From NCBI RefSeq assembly GCF_001676155.1, contig NZ_LZEW01000001.1, forward strand, positions 1,178,001-1,242,000: DNA of 64,000 nucleotides. The letters are read 5' to 3'. A program made the position numbers and the translations under genes. Below, piece by piece: positions 35,672-45,314 of this stretch. Source of the stretch: Morganella psychrotolerans (GTDB lineage: Bacteria; Pseudomonadota; Gammaproteobacteria; Enterobacterales; Enterobacteriaceae). The notes under the pieces are model-generated. The model had not been told where the DNA came from, did not search any database, and saw nothing but the letters and a program-made list of their open reading frames with translations. Position 1 is the first letter of the stretch, and every line of letters begins with the position of its first letter.

Positions 35672-36060
35672 AATGACCTCTGCCAACGGGTGAACAAACG
35701 CAGGTAGTTTACCATAAATTCACCGTATAAATGAACCACAACAACGCAATTCACCTGCACAGTGATACAAAAAGCCGCAGCAATGTCTCTCCCGGTGATC
35801 GTTTTAAGTGACATTCTGAATAGTTTAAACTCCGGATGATTATTTTTATAACGAGTTGCAAGAATCGCCCATCAATAAATCACACGGTTTTTTATTTAAA
35901 CTTTATTTAATTTTTACCTGATAAATTAATTAACTCATTAGATACTGTTTTTTATGAAAGAATTTACCTGAAGTGTTTTTATAATACTGATGATGAATTT
36001 TTTATCTTAAACACCCGTCACTTCCGTAAAGTGATTATTTATTTTTGACTTGGACATTTT
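35672..36060. other. AT-rich hda-TPS4 intergenic region
   Basis: This 389-bp gap contains the divergent promoters of hda and TPS4. From about 35830 it becomes as AT-rich as the TPS genes. A weak hairpin around GTCACTTCCGTAAAGTGA (36017-36034) is the only structure seen. Confidence 0.45.
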
Positions 36061-36983
36061 ATGAAAAAAAAACATAAATTTGCTTGCCGTAATAATATTA
36101 TCTATTACTTCAGCCAGTTACGCCACAGGTAGTGAATACACATATAAAAATGGAATGAAAATAAAAATAAATAATAACCATGCTGAGTTATCAACAAAAA
36201 ATAAGATACCAACAATCAATGTAAATGAAAAAGATAATTCAGGTAGTGCTCACATTAAATATGATGAATTTAATGTCGGAAAAAAAGGGTTGCTATTTGA
36301 TAATAAAATAAATGCTAATATTATTATCAACGAAGTCGTTTCTGATTCACTTACACGGCTTTCAGGAAACATAACTGTCCGAGGTCAGCAAGCTGAATTA
36401 CTTATAGTTAATCCGAATGGTATCACCTGCTCTTCATGTAGTTTTACCAACACGTCCCACACCCATCTCATTGCAGGAAAAGCGGGAAAATATGATGATC
36501 TCACAGACCCTGAAATAAGTGAATATGAAAGCAAAGGGAAAAAAAATATCCATCAGAAACATGAAACAAAACTCAGCCGAAGAATTATCATTAATCTCGC
36601 GTAACATTGAAATAAAAAATAGCAATATAAAATCAAAAAACATTAATTTAAAAACCATAAGATCATCATACGGTGATGGTTATAAACATGCCAGTTCAAT
36701 TAACATTGATAACAAATCAATTATCATTGCTAATGAAATCCGGGTTGATGCATACAATGGGACAATAATCAACAATGGGCATCTGACAGGAAATGCATAT
36801 AGCAGCCTTAACAATATATCACTGAAAAACAATGGTCATGTTAACGGAAAATTCGCACAAACCTACCTTTTCGGTGATATATATATTCAGGGAAGTAAAT
36901 CTATTAACTTTGAAAAACATGAAGTTATTGATGGGAATAAAAACAACATCTTCTGGTCTGGTGGGAAAACAGTAATAAATTAA
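36061..36983 (+). CDS. TPS4: short orphan TPS-domain exoprotein; two A-tract frameshifts as written
   Basis: Taking one A from the A9 run after the ATG (36064-36072) and one from the A8 run at 36539-36546 gives a 306-residue protein. Parts: signal peptide ending near SASYA (about 17-21), then EYTYKNGMKI (25-34) and a TPS domain with FNVGKKG (70-76), IINEV (88-92), NPNGITC (117-123) and a CSSC pair (123-126). A Lys/Asn/Ile-rich tail with INNGHLTG and KNNGHVNG beta-helix repeats follows. It is very AT-rich. It lies between hda and uraA, which are adjacent in E. coli. No TpsB gene is nearby. Confidence 0.72.
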
Positions 36984-36993
36984 AACAATGCAT

Positions 36994-37022
36994 AGCCGGA
37001 CCATATACTTTATGGCCCGGCT
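36994..37022 (+). terminator. Hairpin after TPS4
   Basis: AGCCGG pairs with CCGGCT, with an inner CCATA/TATGG stem; GTTTTT follows 8 bases later. Probably a terminator. Confidence 0.55.
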
Positions 37023-37146
37023 GACTACCTGTTTTTGCCTTTTGTTTTCAACTTAAAATTAACAGTAAAGTGAACGAGATCATAACAACAAATTTATTCA
37101 AATAAACTATCTTTCCGTTCATTTCAAATAAACATAAGGATATTAT

Positions 37147-37956
37147 ATAAACAAACCAGGACTGTTAATTTCATTATTAATACTGCCACCGTTATCATCC
37201 GCAAATGCCGTTGGTACAAATATAAATATTGCTAATAATATGGCTAAACTGAGCAATGATAATAATAAAAAAAATCATCACCATTTTACAGAAAGATAAC
37301 TCACACATTTCACATATTACCTATAACGAATTTAATGTTGGTAATGAAGGCATTATTTTTAATAACAAAATTGGTGCGGACACCATCATAAATGAAGTTG
37401 TTTCCCGGTCAGCGTCTGAATTGAATGGCGAAATTTGTACTGGTGAATCCGAACGGTATCGTCTGTTCTTCATCATGTCGTTTCAGAAATATAACACTTG
37501 CAAATCTTATTGTTGGCCAGGCAGTTCTTCCTTCAAAAGCGGTTATTGGTCGTTATGCTGACAGCACATCCGCATTGGTTATCAAAGACACTACAAAAAA
37601 AATAGCTGAACGATTAATACTAAACAGTAAAAATATTGATGTCAGTAATAGTAATATCCAAACTAATCATCTGACTCTGACCAATGTTTATAACTACCTG
37701 CATGGCATCCCGTCAAAAAAATAAAACATCTATTGATGAAAATACTAAAATACGGGCAGGTAATATCAGTTTTAATGTTATCGAAACTGATATTCATAAT
37801 GATGGCGTAATAAAAGGAAATATTCGCGGGATGGTTATTTCATCCAACTTTAATAACGACGGTAAAATATCCGGTGAAAAATTGTCTTTACAGTTTTCCG
37901 ATAACCGGGGAATTACCAGAAATGGAAAAGTCATATTTAAGGACGGTAGCCTTTAA
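37147..37956 (+). pseudogene. TPS5: decayed TPS-domain exoprotein gene
   Basis: A fifth family member, in several frames. The expected start is ATA (37147), not ATG, behind AAGGATATT, so initiation is lost. A signal-peptide-like stretch (LLISLLILPPLSSANA) follows. The frame then shifts at an A8 run (37267-37274), continues through EFNVGNEGIIF and IINEVV, and shifts again where about 23-25 bp are missing between LNG and the NPNGIVC motif. A last A7 shift lies at 37715-37721. The YTYKNG N-terminus is also missing. The A-run shifts may be sequencing errors, but the lost start and the deletion indicate true decay. It lies in tandem with TPS4. Confidence 0.8.
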
Positions 37957-37981
37957 TTATATATCAGTAATGTACTGTTGA

Positions 37982-38016
37982 TATCACCGGAGGAAACAAT
38001 TTATCCTCCGGTGATA
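37982..38016. terminator. Bidirectional terminator between TPS5 and uraA
   Basis: TATCACCGGAGGA pairs perfectly with TCCTCCGGTGATA. Strong 13-bp stem between convergent genes, 6 bp from the uraA stop. Confidence 0.85.
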
Positions 38017-38022
38017 GTATTA

Positions 38023-39312
38023 TCAGTCTTTCTTCACTTCATCCAGATTCACATCCACCACCCGCTCTTCCGGACGCAGAATGTTCACAATACGGAATAT
38101 CAATGCCAGCCCGATACCCACAACCGTCGCCAGCGCCATGCCTTTCAGTTCAGCTGCGCCAATGTGGATGGTCGCCCCGCTCACCCCGATAATCAGGATA
38201 ACAGCAGTCAGGATCAGGTTTTGCGGCTTATTGTAATCCACTTTGGAATCAATCAGCACACGGATACCGGACGCACCAATCACCCCGTAAAGCAGCAGAG
38301 AAACGCCGCCCATCACAGGTACAGGAACGGCGGCAATCGCCGCTGCCAGTTTACCCACACAGGATAAAAGCACCGCCAGTACAGCTGCCCCGCCGATAAC
38401 CCAGGAGCTGTACACCTTGGTAATTGCCATCACACCAATATTTTCGCCGTAAGTCGTGTTCGGTGTGGAGCCGAAAAAGCCGGATATGACCGTGGATAAC
38501 CCATTGGCAAACATCGAGCGGTGCAGACCGGGGTCTTTCATCAGGTCACGTTTGACAATATTTGCCGTCACCACCAGATGCCCGACGTGCTCGGCGATCA
38601 CCACCAGTGCTGCCGGTAAAATAGTTAAAATGGCAAACCATTCAAAACGCGGCGTATAAAATGTCGGTAATGCAAACCATGGCGCGTTACTGATCGGGGT
38701 TAAATCCACCACCCCCATAAAGAAAGACAGTATGTAGCCGGTCAGAACACCGATGAGGATCGGGATAATCGCCAGGAAACCGCGGAAGACCACCGAGCCC
38801 ATAATAGTGACGCCCAGGGTGGTCAGGGAGATAATCAGCGTCGTGCTGTCCGGTGACGCACCATCCGCGACTTTCAGCCCGGCCATACCGGCAGCGGTTC
38901 CGGCAAGCTCAAGACCGATAACCGCAACAATCGCGCCCATTGCCGCAGGCGGAAACAGGACGTTTATCCAGCCGCGCCCCGCAATTTTGATAATCCCCGC
39001 TACCAGCATAAACAGCAGACCACAGACAATAAAGCCGCCGAGCGCCAGTTCATAGCCGAGAGGCAGTAAAATCAGTACCGGTGAAATAAAGGCAAAGCTT
39101 GACCCCAGATACGCAGGGATTTTTCCTTTACAGATGAACAGATACAGCAGCGTGCCGATACCGTTAAACAATAAAATAGTGGACGGATTTACCTGAAAGA
39201 GGATAGGTACCAGAACAGTGGCACCAAACATGGCAAACAGGTGTTGCAGGCTTAACGGGATTGTGACCAGCAGTGGCGGACGTTCATCGACTTCAATAAC
39301 GCGGCGCGTCAT
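38023..39312 (-). CDS. uraA: Uracil:proton symporter UraA
   Basis: UraA imports uracil across the inner membrane. The 429-residue product has the E. coli length and is nearly identical in its conserved parts: SSFAFISPVL, VVIAEHVGHLV (substrate-site glutamate) and GSTPNTTYGENIGV. About 14 membrane spans are expected from the NAT/NCS2 family. It is downstream of upp, separated by a terminator-like hairpin, as in E. coli, so import and salvage are co-regulated. Confidence 0.97.
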   Translation of the reverse strand: MTRRVIEVDERPPLLVTIPLSLQHLFAMFGATVLVPILFQVNPSTILLFNGIGTLLYLFICKGKIPAYLGSSFAFISPVLILLPLGYELALGGFIVCGLLFMLVAGIIKIAGRGWINVLFPPAAMGAIVAVIGLELAGTAAGMAGLKVADGASPDSTTLIISLTTLGVTIMGSVVFRGFLAIIPILIGVLTGYILSFFMGVVDLTPISNAPWFALPTFYTPRFEWFAILTILPAALVVIAEHVGHLVVTANIVKRDLMKDPGLHRSMFANGLSTVISGFFGSTPNTTYGENIGVMAITKVYSSWVIGGAAVLAVLLSCVGKLAAAIAAVPVPVMGGVSLLLYGVIGASGIRVLIDSKVDYNKPQNLILTAVILIIGVSGATIHIGAAELKGMALATVVGIGLALIFRIVNILRPEERVVDVNLDEVKKD

Positions 39313-39346
39313 CTTAAACCTCTTATTGATTACTCAGGGATATGTC

Positions 39347-39373
39347 AAAAAAAAGCCGACTATCAAGTCGGCT
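39347..39373 (-). terminator. Terminator between upp and uraA
   Basis: On the minus strand AGCCGAC pairs with GTCGGCT and is followed by a run of T (A-run 39347-39354 on +). It would end part of the upp transcript and reduce uraA expression. Confidence 0.85.
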
Positions 39374-39380
39374 CATTATA

Positions 39381-40008
39381 TTATTTCGTACCAAATATCT
39401 TATCGCCTGCATCACCCAGCCCCGGAACAATGTATCCGTGCTCATTAAGGTGATCGTCAACAGAGGCAGTGTACAGCTCAACATCCGGGTGTGCTTTTTC
39501 CAGCGCTTTCAGCCCTTCCGGTGCCGCAACCAACACCAGAATTTTAATTGCGGTACAGCCGGCTTTTTTCAGCAGGTCAATCGTGGCAATCATAGAACCG
39601 CCGGTTGCCAGCATCGGGTCAACCACCAGCGCCATGCGCTCTTCAATATTAGAGGCTAATTTCTGGAAGTACGGCACAGCTTCTAACGTGACTTCATCAC
39701 GATAAACACCGACAACACTGATGCGTGCGCTCGGAATACTTTCCAGCACACCATTCATCATACCAATACCTGCGCGCAGGATTGGCACAACGGTAATTTT
39801 TTTTACCCTTAATTTGTTCGATTTCGACCGGACCACACCAGCCCTCAATGGTCACTGTCTCAGTTTCTAAGTCTGAAGTTGCTTCATAGGTCAGCAGGCT
39901 ACCGACTTCTGAGGCCAGTTCACGAAAGCGCTTTGTGCTTATATCATGATCTCGCATCAGGCCAAGTTTGTGTTTAACGAGCGGGTGTTTAACCTCGGTG
40001 ACTTTCAT
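39381..40008 (-). CDS. upp: Uracil phosphoribosyltransferase Upp; one T-tract frameshift as written
   Basis: Upp converts uracil and PRPP to UMP. Removing one base of the T8 run at 39797-39804 (A8 in the gene) gives 208 residues, exactly the E. coli length, with [14 protein letters not shown] restored across the break. The PRPP loop is [16 protein letters not shown] precedes the ATG at 40008. As written, the product would stop early and lack the PRPP site. Loss of upp would give 5-fluorouracil resistance, but a sequencing error is more likely given the other A/T-run shifts here. Confidence 0.85.
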
Positions 40009-40181
40009 GGGATCTCCTACTGTGTAAGCCCTGGCGGACAAAAAAATCGCGAGATTATACCGCTTTTCTTCCGCAGCGCCACCCTGCATTTGTTGATTTT
40101 AGTCAACTATCACGCGTTTCATGTTCGTTACATAAATAAATGTGACATGACGCAATATCATAAATTCCGGCGCAAATAGTC

Positions 40182-40197
40182 TCGCAATCGTTTGCGC
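40182..40197. promoter_or_regulatory. PurR operator upstream of purM
   Basis: TCGCAATCGTTTGCGC matches the PurR consensus ACGCAAACGTTTGCGT at 13-14 of 16 bases and lies about 65 bp before the purM start. It is in the divergent upp-purM gap. Confidence 0.85.
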
Positions 40198-40261
40198 GGA
40201 CTGCTAGAATGATCACGTTTTCGATTCACCCACTTACTTGCAATCGCCGTTGGGGGCCGCA

Positions 40262-41302
40262 GTGACTGACAAAACTTCTCTGAGTTACAAAGATGCCGGT
40301 GTTGATATTGATGCCGGTAATGCCTTAGTTTCCCGTATTAAGCATGTTGTCAAAGAAACACGCCGTCCTGAAGTGATGGGCGGACTGGGTGGTTTCGGTG
40401 CGCTTTGCGCAGTACCGCAAAAATACCGGGAGCCGGTGTTAGTCTCCGGCACTGACGGCGTGGGAACCAAACTGCGTCTGGCGATGGATCTGGCACGTCA
40501 CGATACTATCGGTATTGATTTGGTTGCCATGTGTGTGAATGACCTGATCGTTTGCGGAGCAGAGCCCCTCTTCTTCTTAGATTACTACGCAACCGGAAAA
40601 CTGGATGTGGATACGGCCGCCCGTGTGGTGACCGGTATCGCCGAAGGCTGTAAACAGTCCGGCTGCGCACTGGTCGGCGGTGAAACCGCTGAAATGCCGG
40701 GCATGTATCACGGTAATGATTATGATGTTGCCGGGTTCTGCGTCGGCGTGGTTGAAAAATCAGAGATTATTGACGGCAGCAAAGTCCGCGCCGGTGACGC
40801 GCTGATTGCCCTTGCATCCAGCGGACCACACTCTAACGGCTATTCGCTGGTCCGTAAAATTCTGGAAGTGAGCAAAACAGACCCTGCCACAACGGAGCTT
40901 GACGGAAAATCACTGGCAGACCACCTGCTGACCCCGACGAAGATTTATGTGAAATCCATCCTGAAACTTATCGCAAATACCGATGTACATGCTATTGCGC
41001 ATCTGACCGGCGGCGGTTTTTGGGAAAATATCCCGCGTGTATTACCTGACTGCACACAAGCGCGCATTGATGGTGCATCCTGGCAATGGCCGTCTGTGTT
41101 TAACTGGCTGAAAACCGCCGGCAATGTGGATGAGTATGAAATGTACCGCACCTTTAACTGCGGTGTCGGTATGATAATCGCACTGCCGGTCGCGTCTGTA
41201 CCTGCCGCACTTGCATTGCTGACCGAAGCCGGTGAAACCGCATGGCAGATTGGCGATATCGCCGTCTGCCGTGAAGATGAGCCGCAGGTTGTTATCCGCT
41301 GA
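40262..41302 (+). CDS. purM: AIR synthetase PurM
   Basis: PurM closes FGAM to AIR with ATP in de novo purine synthesis. The GTG at 40262 gives 346 residues, starting [14 protein letters not shown] like E. coli PurM (345); an upstream in-frame TTG would add 8 unrelated residues. Conserved blocks include [25 protein letters not shown] and [13 protein letters not shown]. purN overlaps the stop codon by 1 bp (TGATG). Confidence 0.96.
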   Translation: MTDKTSLSYKDAGVDIDAGNALVSRIKHVVKETRRPEVMGGLGGFGALCAVPQKYREPVLVSGTDGVGTKLRLAMDLARHDTIGIDLVAMCVNDLIVCGAEPLFFLDYYATGKLDVDTAARVVTGIAEGCKQSGCALVGGETAEMPGMYHGNDYDVAGFCVGVVEKSEIIDGSKVRAGDALIALASSGPHSNGYSLVRKILEVSKTDPATTELDGKSLADHLLTPTKIYVKSILKLIANTDVHAIAHLTGGGFWENIPRVLPDCTQARIDGASWQWPSVFNWLKTAGNVDEYEMYRTFNCGVGMIIALPVASVPAALALLTEAGETAWQIGDIAVCREDEPQVVIR

Positions 41303-41958
41303 TGAAAAAGCGTCTTGTCGTTCTGGTTTCCGGCAGCGGCAGTAATTTGCAGGCGTTAATTGACGCCTGCAACCCGCAGCGCCCTGACGCAATCAATGCT
41401 GTAATTGTGGCTGTTTTCAGTAATAAAGAAGACGCATACGGATTAACCCGTGCGCGCCTTGCGGGGATACCGGCGCTGTCACTCAGCCCGGCACAGTTCA
41501 GCTCGCGGGATACATTTGATGCGGCGTTACAAACGCATATTGATGACTATCAGCCTGATCTGATTATTCTTGCCGGTTATATGCGAATTCTGAGTCCCGG
41601 GTTTGTCCGCCATTATTACGGGCGCATGCTCAATATCCACCCTTCTCTGCTGCCGAAATATCCGGGTTTGCATACCCACCGCAAAGCACTGGACAATAAC
41701 GATGCCGAACACGGTACATCTGTTCACTTTGTGACTGAGGAATTAGACGGCGGCCCGGTTATTCTTCAGGCGCGTATCCCGTTGTTTGCGGGCGATACCG
41801 AAGAAAACGTGACGGCGCGGGTACAGCAGGAAGAGTACCGGATTTATCCGCAGGTCATAAACTGGTTTGTGCAGGACAGACTCACACTGCGTGATGACGG
41901 CGCTTATCTGGACGGAATGAGCCTGGACGGAATTAGTCTGACTGACCACCCCGGGTAA
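41302..41958 (+). CDS. purN: GAR transformylase PurN
   Basis: PurN transfers a formyl group from 10-formyl-THF to GAR. The 218-residue product has the catalytic triad N111, H113 (NIHPSLLPKYPG) and D149 (ELDGGPVI), each five residues later than in E. coli because the N-terminus is slightly longer. The C-terminus carries a short DGMSLDGISL repeat. Translationally coupled to purM. Confidence 0.95.
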   Translation: MKKRLVVLVSGSGSNLQALIDACNPQRPDAINAVIVAVFSNKEDAYGLTRARLAGIPALSLSPAQFSSRDTFDAALQTHIDDYQPDLIILAGYMRILSPGFVRHYYGRMLNIHPSLLPKYPGLHTHRKALDNNDAEHGTSVHFVTEELDGGPVILQARIPLFAGDTEENVTARVQQEEYRIYPQVINWFVQDRLTLRDDGAYLDGMSLDGISLTDHPG

Positions 41959-41967
41959 TCGTCATAA

Positions 41968-42270
41968 TCAGCGCATCGACATCATTTTTTTCAGGTGATC
42001 TTTACGCCGCTCTGTGTAGTTCCACCAGGACTGTGCCGGTTGTCCCCCCAGAAAATCAGTGACTGACCAGAACACATCCATCACACAGGGGTCCTGGCGG
42101 ACGCCGGTGATAGCACACAGCATTTCGTACATAATGACCGGGTCAGAGCCGGTTATCTCTTCCGGTTTTTCATACCCCAGCAGGCGCAGATCATCTGCCG
42201 CCGCTTTCCCGACGTTAGGTAAATCAGTAAATGTCTTCAGATTTGTCCGGTCAGCTTTGGTCGGGTTCAT
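41968..42270 (-). CDS. Cdd1-like helix-hairpin-helix protein
   Basis: The 100-residue protein matches the small Cdd1 ('pathogenicity locus') family. An N-terminal helix-hairpin-helix element, FTDLPNVGKAAADDLRLLGY, is of the kind that binds DNA non-specifically; a conserved middle follows with MYEMLCAITGVRQDPCVMDVF. Function unknown in all members I know of. It converges on purN with 9 bp between stop codons. Confidence 0.75.
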   Translation of the reverse strand: MNPTKADRTNLKTFTDLPNVGKAAADDLRLLGYEKPEEITGSDPVIMYEMLCAITGVRQDPCVMDVFWSVTDFLGGQPAQSWWNYTERRKDHLKKMMSMR

Positions 42271-42483
42271 GGGGATATCCGGTGTGTATTAATAATACGC
42301 GTATTATCACATAATTTATCTTCTGGCGGCACACAGATTTATACTCTTATTGTGATTAATGCATGATTAATGAGACTAATAATGAAAACCGGCCCGGATA
42401 ACACGCTACCAGGTCCCCGGGGCGCTAAATTTCCATCCTCAGATAATTCCGTTTCTGTTATGTGTTACACTTGTCGTTAAGAT

Positions 42484-42543
42484 TTACCCAACGTCATTCA
42501 AGATTCGGGCAACGAACCTGCGGTTTGAATGAATAAGGGTATA
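42484..42543 (+). repeat. Palindromic intergenic repeat, copy R9 (60 bp, internal deletion)
   Basis: Left end TTACCCAACGTCATTCAAG and right end GAATGAATAAGGGTATA joined, core missing. It ends 21 bp before the speG start. The rest of the gap (42271-42483) shows no other feature. Confidence 0.87.
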
Positions 42544-42564
42544 AACACAATACCGGAGTGATAT

Positions 42565-43155
42565 ATGACTGGTGGTCAGGTTGTTCCGCCTGTAAAACTG
42601 CGTCCGCTTGAGCGCGAAGATTTAGCATTTGTTCATCAGATGGATAATAACGCCAGCATCATGCGTTATTGGTTTGAGGAACCTTACGAAGCATTTATTG
42701 AATTAAGCGATTTATACGACAAGCATATTCACGACCAATCCGAACGCCGCTTTATTGTTGAAAGTGACGGTACCAAAGTGGGATTAGTCGAGCTGGTTGA
42801 AATTAACCATATACACCGGCGTGCCGAGTTTCAGATTATTATTGCTCCGGCACATCAGGGACACGGTTTTGCCTCCCGCGCAGCCGGTCTGGCAACAGAT
42901 TACGCATTCTCAGTTCTGAATCTGTACAAACTTTATCTGATTGTGGATATCGAAAACGAAAAAGCGATTCATATTTATAAAAAGCTCGGTTTTCACACAG
43001 AAGGTCAGTTAATTGATGAATTTTTCGTCAACGGTGAATACCGGACCGCTATCCGCATGTGTATTTTTCAGCCTGAATATCTGGTCTATAAAAATAACAC
43101 CGTGAACCCGGAAAGATTTATCGAAAAAAATGCCCGCGTAAAGCAGAACCTGTAG
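42565..43155 (+). CDS. speG: Spermidine N1-acetyltransferase SpeG
   Basis: SpeG acetylates spermidine and spermine with acetyl-CoA and so prevents polyamine toxicity. The 196-residue GNAT protein is highly similar to E. coli Spe[26 protein letters not shown] (polyamine site) and the acetyl-CoA loop region [16 protein letters not shown]. The C-terminal 25 residues differ from E. coli. GGAG precedes the ATG. A T-run of ten bases follows the stop. Confidence 0.95.
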   Translation: MTGGQVVPPVKLRPLEREDLAFVHQMDNNASIMRYWFEEPYEAFIELSDLYDKHIHDQSERRFIVESDGTKVGLVELVEINHIHRRAEFQIIIAPAHQGHGFASRAAGLATDYAFSVLNLYKLYLIVDIENEKAIHIYKKLGFHTEGQLIDEFFVNGEYRTAIRMCIFQPEYLVYKNNTVNPERFIEKNARVKQNL

Positions 43156-43229
43156 TTTTTTTTTTAGTAAACTGTACGCCGCGTTTAACCTTATTAAACA
43201 GAGCAACTCATTGCCATTGCGGAGTAATA

Positions 43230-45302
43230 ATGTCCCAAGATAGACTCTATATGGAAAAAGAACTCAGTTGGCTATCGTTCAACGAACGGGTTCTTCAGGA
43301 GGCTGCCGACAACCGCAATCCGCTGATTGAACGCATGCGTTTTCTGGGCATTTACTCCAATAATCTGGATGAGTTTTATAAAGTCCGTTATGCGGATGTC
43401 AAACGCCGCATCCTGATTAATGAGGAACAACGTGGCTCCGGCGCCAGTGCGCGCCATCTGCTGCGCAAAATTGAAACCAAAGTCGCCAAGCAGGATCAGG
43501 AATTTGATTCCCTGTATAACGACCTGCTGCTGGAAATGGCCCGTAACCAGATTTTCCTGATCAACGAACGCCAGATTTCACCAAAGCAGCAAATCTGGCT
43601 GCGCCAGTATTTCCGCCAGCATCTGCGCCAGTACATCACGCCTATCATGATCCAGACCAGCACGGATCTGGTGGAATTTCTGAAAGACGATTACACCTAT
43701 CTTGCGGTGGAAATTGTCAAAGCCGGACGGCAGACCCGCTATTCGCTGCTGGAAATTCCGTCTGATAAAGTGCCGCGTTTTGTGTATCTGCCGACCGAAA
43801 ATAACCGCCGCCGCCAGTCAATGATCCTGATTGATAATATTCTGCGTTACTGTCTGGATGAGGTATTCAAAGGCTTTTTCGATTTCGACGCGCTGAATGC
43901 GTACTCCATGAAAATGACCCGCGATGCAGAATATGACCTGGTGACCGAAATGGAGTCCGGGATGATGGAACTGATGTCATCCACACTCAAGCAGCGCCTG
44001 ACCGCAGAGCCGGTACGCTTTGTTTATCAGCGGGATATGCCTGATGAAATGGTCACCCTCCTGCGGGAAAAACTGGGGCTGACCAATGATGACTCCGTCA
44101 TAGCAGGCGGACGCTACCATAATTTCAAGGATTTCATCCGCTTCCCGAATGAAGGCAATAAGAATTTATTAAACAAACCATTGCCGCGTCTGCGCCATGC
44201 CTTATTTGATCATCACCGCAACGGCTTTGATGCGATCCTTGAACAGGATGTCCTGCTTTATTACCCTTATCACACCTTTGAGCATGTGATGGAGCTGCTG
44301 CGCCAGGCCTCTTTTGACCCGGGTGTTATCTCCATCAAAATGAATATTTACCGCGTTGCCAAAGATTCGCGCATTATTGAATCCATGATCCACGCGGCAC
44401 ACAACGGTAAAAAAGTGACTGTGGTGGTGGAATTACAGGCACGGTTTGATGAAGAAGCGAATATTCACTGGGCGAAGCACCTGACCGCCGCCGGTGTGCA
44501 TGTCATTTTCTCCGCGCCCGGACTTAAAATTCACGCCAAGCTGTTTATCATCTCCCGGCTGGAAGAGGGGGATATTATCCGCCGCTATGCCCACATCGGC
44601 ACCGGTAACTTTAATGAGAAAACAGCGCGTCTTTATACCGACTACTCTCTGCTGACCGCCAATGAAGAGATAACCAATGAAGTGCGCCGGGTATTTAACT
44701 TTATTGAAAACCCGTACCGCCCGGTCAGTTTTGATAACCTGATGGTTTCCCCGCAGAATTCACGGGCAATGCTTAATCAGCTGATTGATGACGAAATTGC
44801 CAATGCCCTTGCCGGTTATGAGTCCGGGATCACCCTCAAAATTAATAATCTGGTTGATAAACAACTGACTGACCGCCTGTATGATGCCTCCGAAGCCGGG
44901 GTGAAAATACGACTGCTGGTACGGGGAATGTGCTCACTGGTGCCGGGACAGGTGCCATACAGTGAAAATATTCAGGTTACCAGTATCGTTGACCGTTTTC
45001 TTGAACATGACAGGGTCTATGTCTTTACAAACAAAGGGGACGAGAAAGTCTACCTCTCCTCCGCAGACTGGATGACCCGCAATATCGATTACCGGATAGA
45101 AGTGGCGGTTCGTCTGCTGGATCCGGCGCTGCGCCGCCGGGTCATTGACATACTTGATATTCAGTTCAGTGATAATGAAAAAGCCCGTTTTATCGATAAA
45201 GAAATGACCAACCACTATGTGCCGCGCGGTAATAAACGAAAAATCCGCTCACAGATGGCGGTTTATGACTATATTCGTTCCCTGGAACAACCGGATAATT
45301 AA
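43230..45302 (+). CDS. ppk: Polyphosphate kinase Ppk1
   Basis: Ppk reversibly builds inorganic polyphosphate from ATP. At 690 residues it is close to the E. coli length, starting with [15 protein letters not shown]. The two phospholipase-D-like catalytic histidines are in [10 protein letters not shown] (autophosphorylated His) and [11 protein letters not shown]. It is followed 12 bp later by ppx, the usual operon. Confidence 0.96.
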   Translation: MSQDRLYMEKELSWLSFNERVLQEAADNRNPLIERMRFLGIYSNNLDEFYKVRYADVKRRILINEEQRGSGASARHLLRKIETKVAKQDQEFDSLYNDLLLEMARNQIFLINERQISPKQQIWLRQYFRQHLRQYITPIMIQTSTDLVEFLKDDYTYLAVEIVKAGRQTRYSLLEIPSDKVPRFVYLPTENNRRRQSMILIDNILRYCLDEVFKGFFDFDALNAYSMKMTRDAEYDLVTEMESGMMELMSSTLKQRLTAEPVRFVYQRDMPDEMVTLLREKLGLTNDDSVIAGGRYHNFKDFIRFPNEGNKNLLNKPLPRLRHALFDHHRNGFDAILEQDVLLYYPYHTFEHVMELLRQASFDPGVISIKMNIYRVAKDSRIIESMIHAAHNGKKVTVVVELQARFDEEANIHWAKHLTAAGVHVIFSAPGLKIHAKLFIISRLEEGDIIRRYAHIGTGNFNEKTARLYTDYSLLTANEEITNEVRRVFNFIENPYRPVSFDNLMVSPQNSRAMLNQLIDDEIANALAGYESGITLKINNLVDKQLTDRLYDASEAGVKIRLLVRGMCSLVPGQVPYSENIQVTSIVDRFLEHDRVYVFTNKGDEKVYLSSADWMTRNIDYRIEVAVRLLDPALRRRVIDILDIQFSDNEKARFIDKEMTNHYVPRGNKRKIRSQMAVYDYIRSLEQPDN

Positions 45303-45314
45303 AGGGCTCTGTTC

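Noticed and set aside
36994-37022. Small RNA between TPS4 and TPS5
   Set aside because: The hairpin is adequately explained as the TPS4 terminator and no promoter is evident before it.
23010-37956. TPS genes as phase-variable contingency loci switched by poly-A tracts
   Set aside because: The same +1 A/T-run shifts occur in upp, phoC, a regulator and a lipoprotein gene, always in one direction. A sequencing artefact explains all of them more simply.
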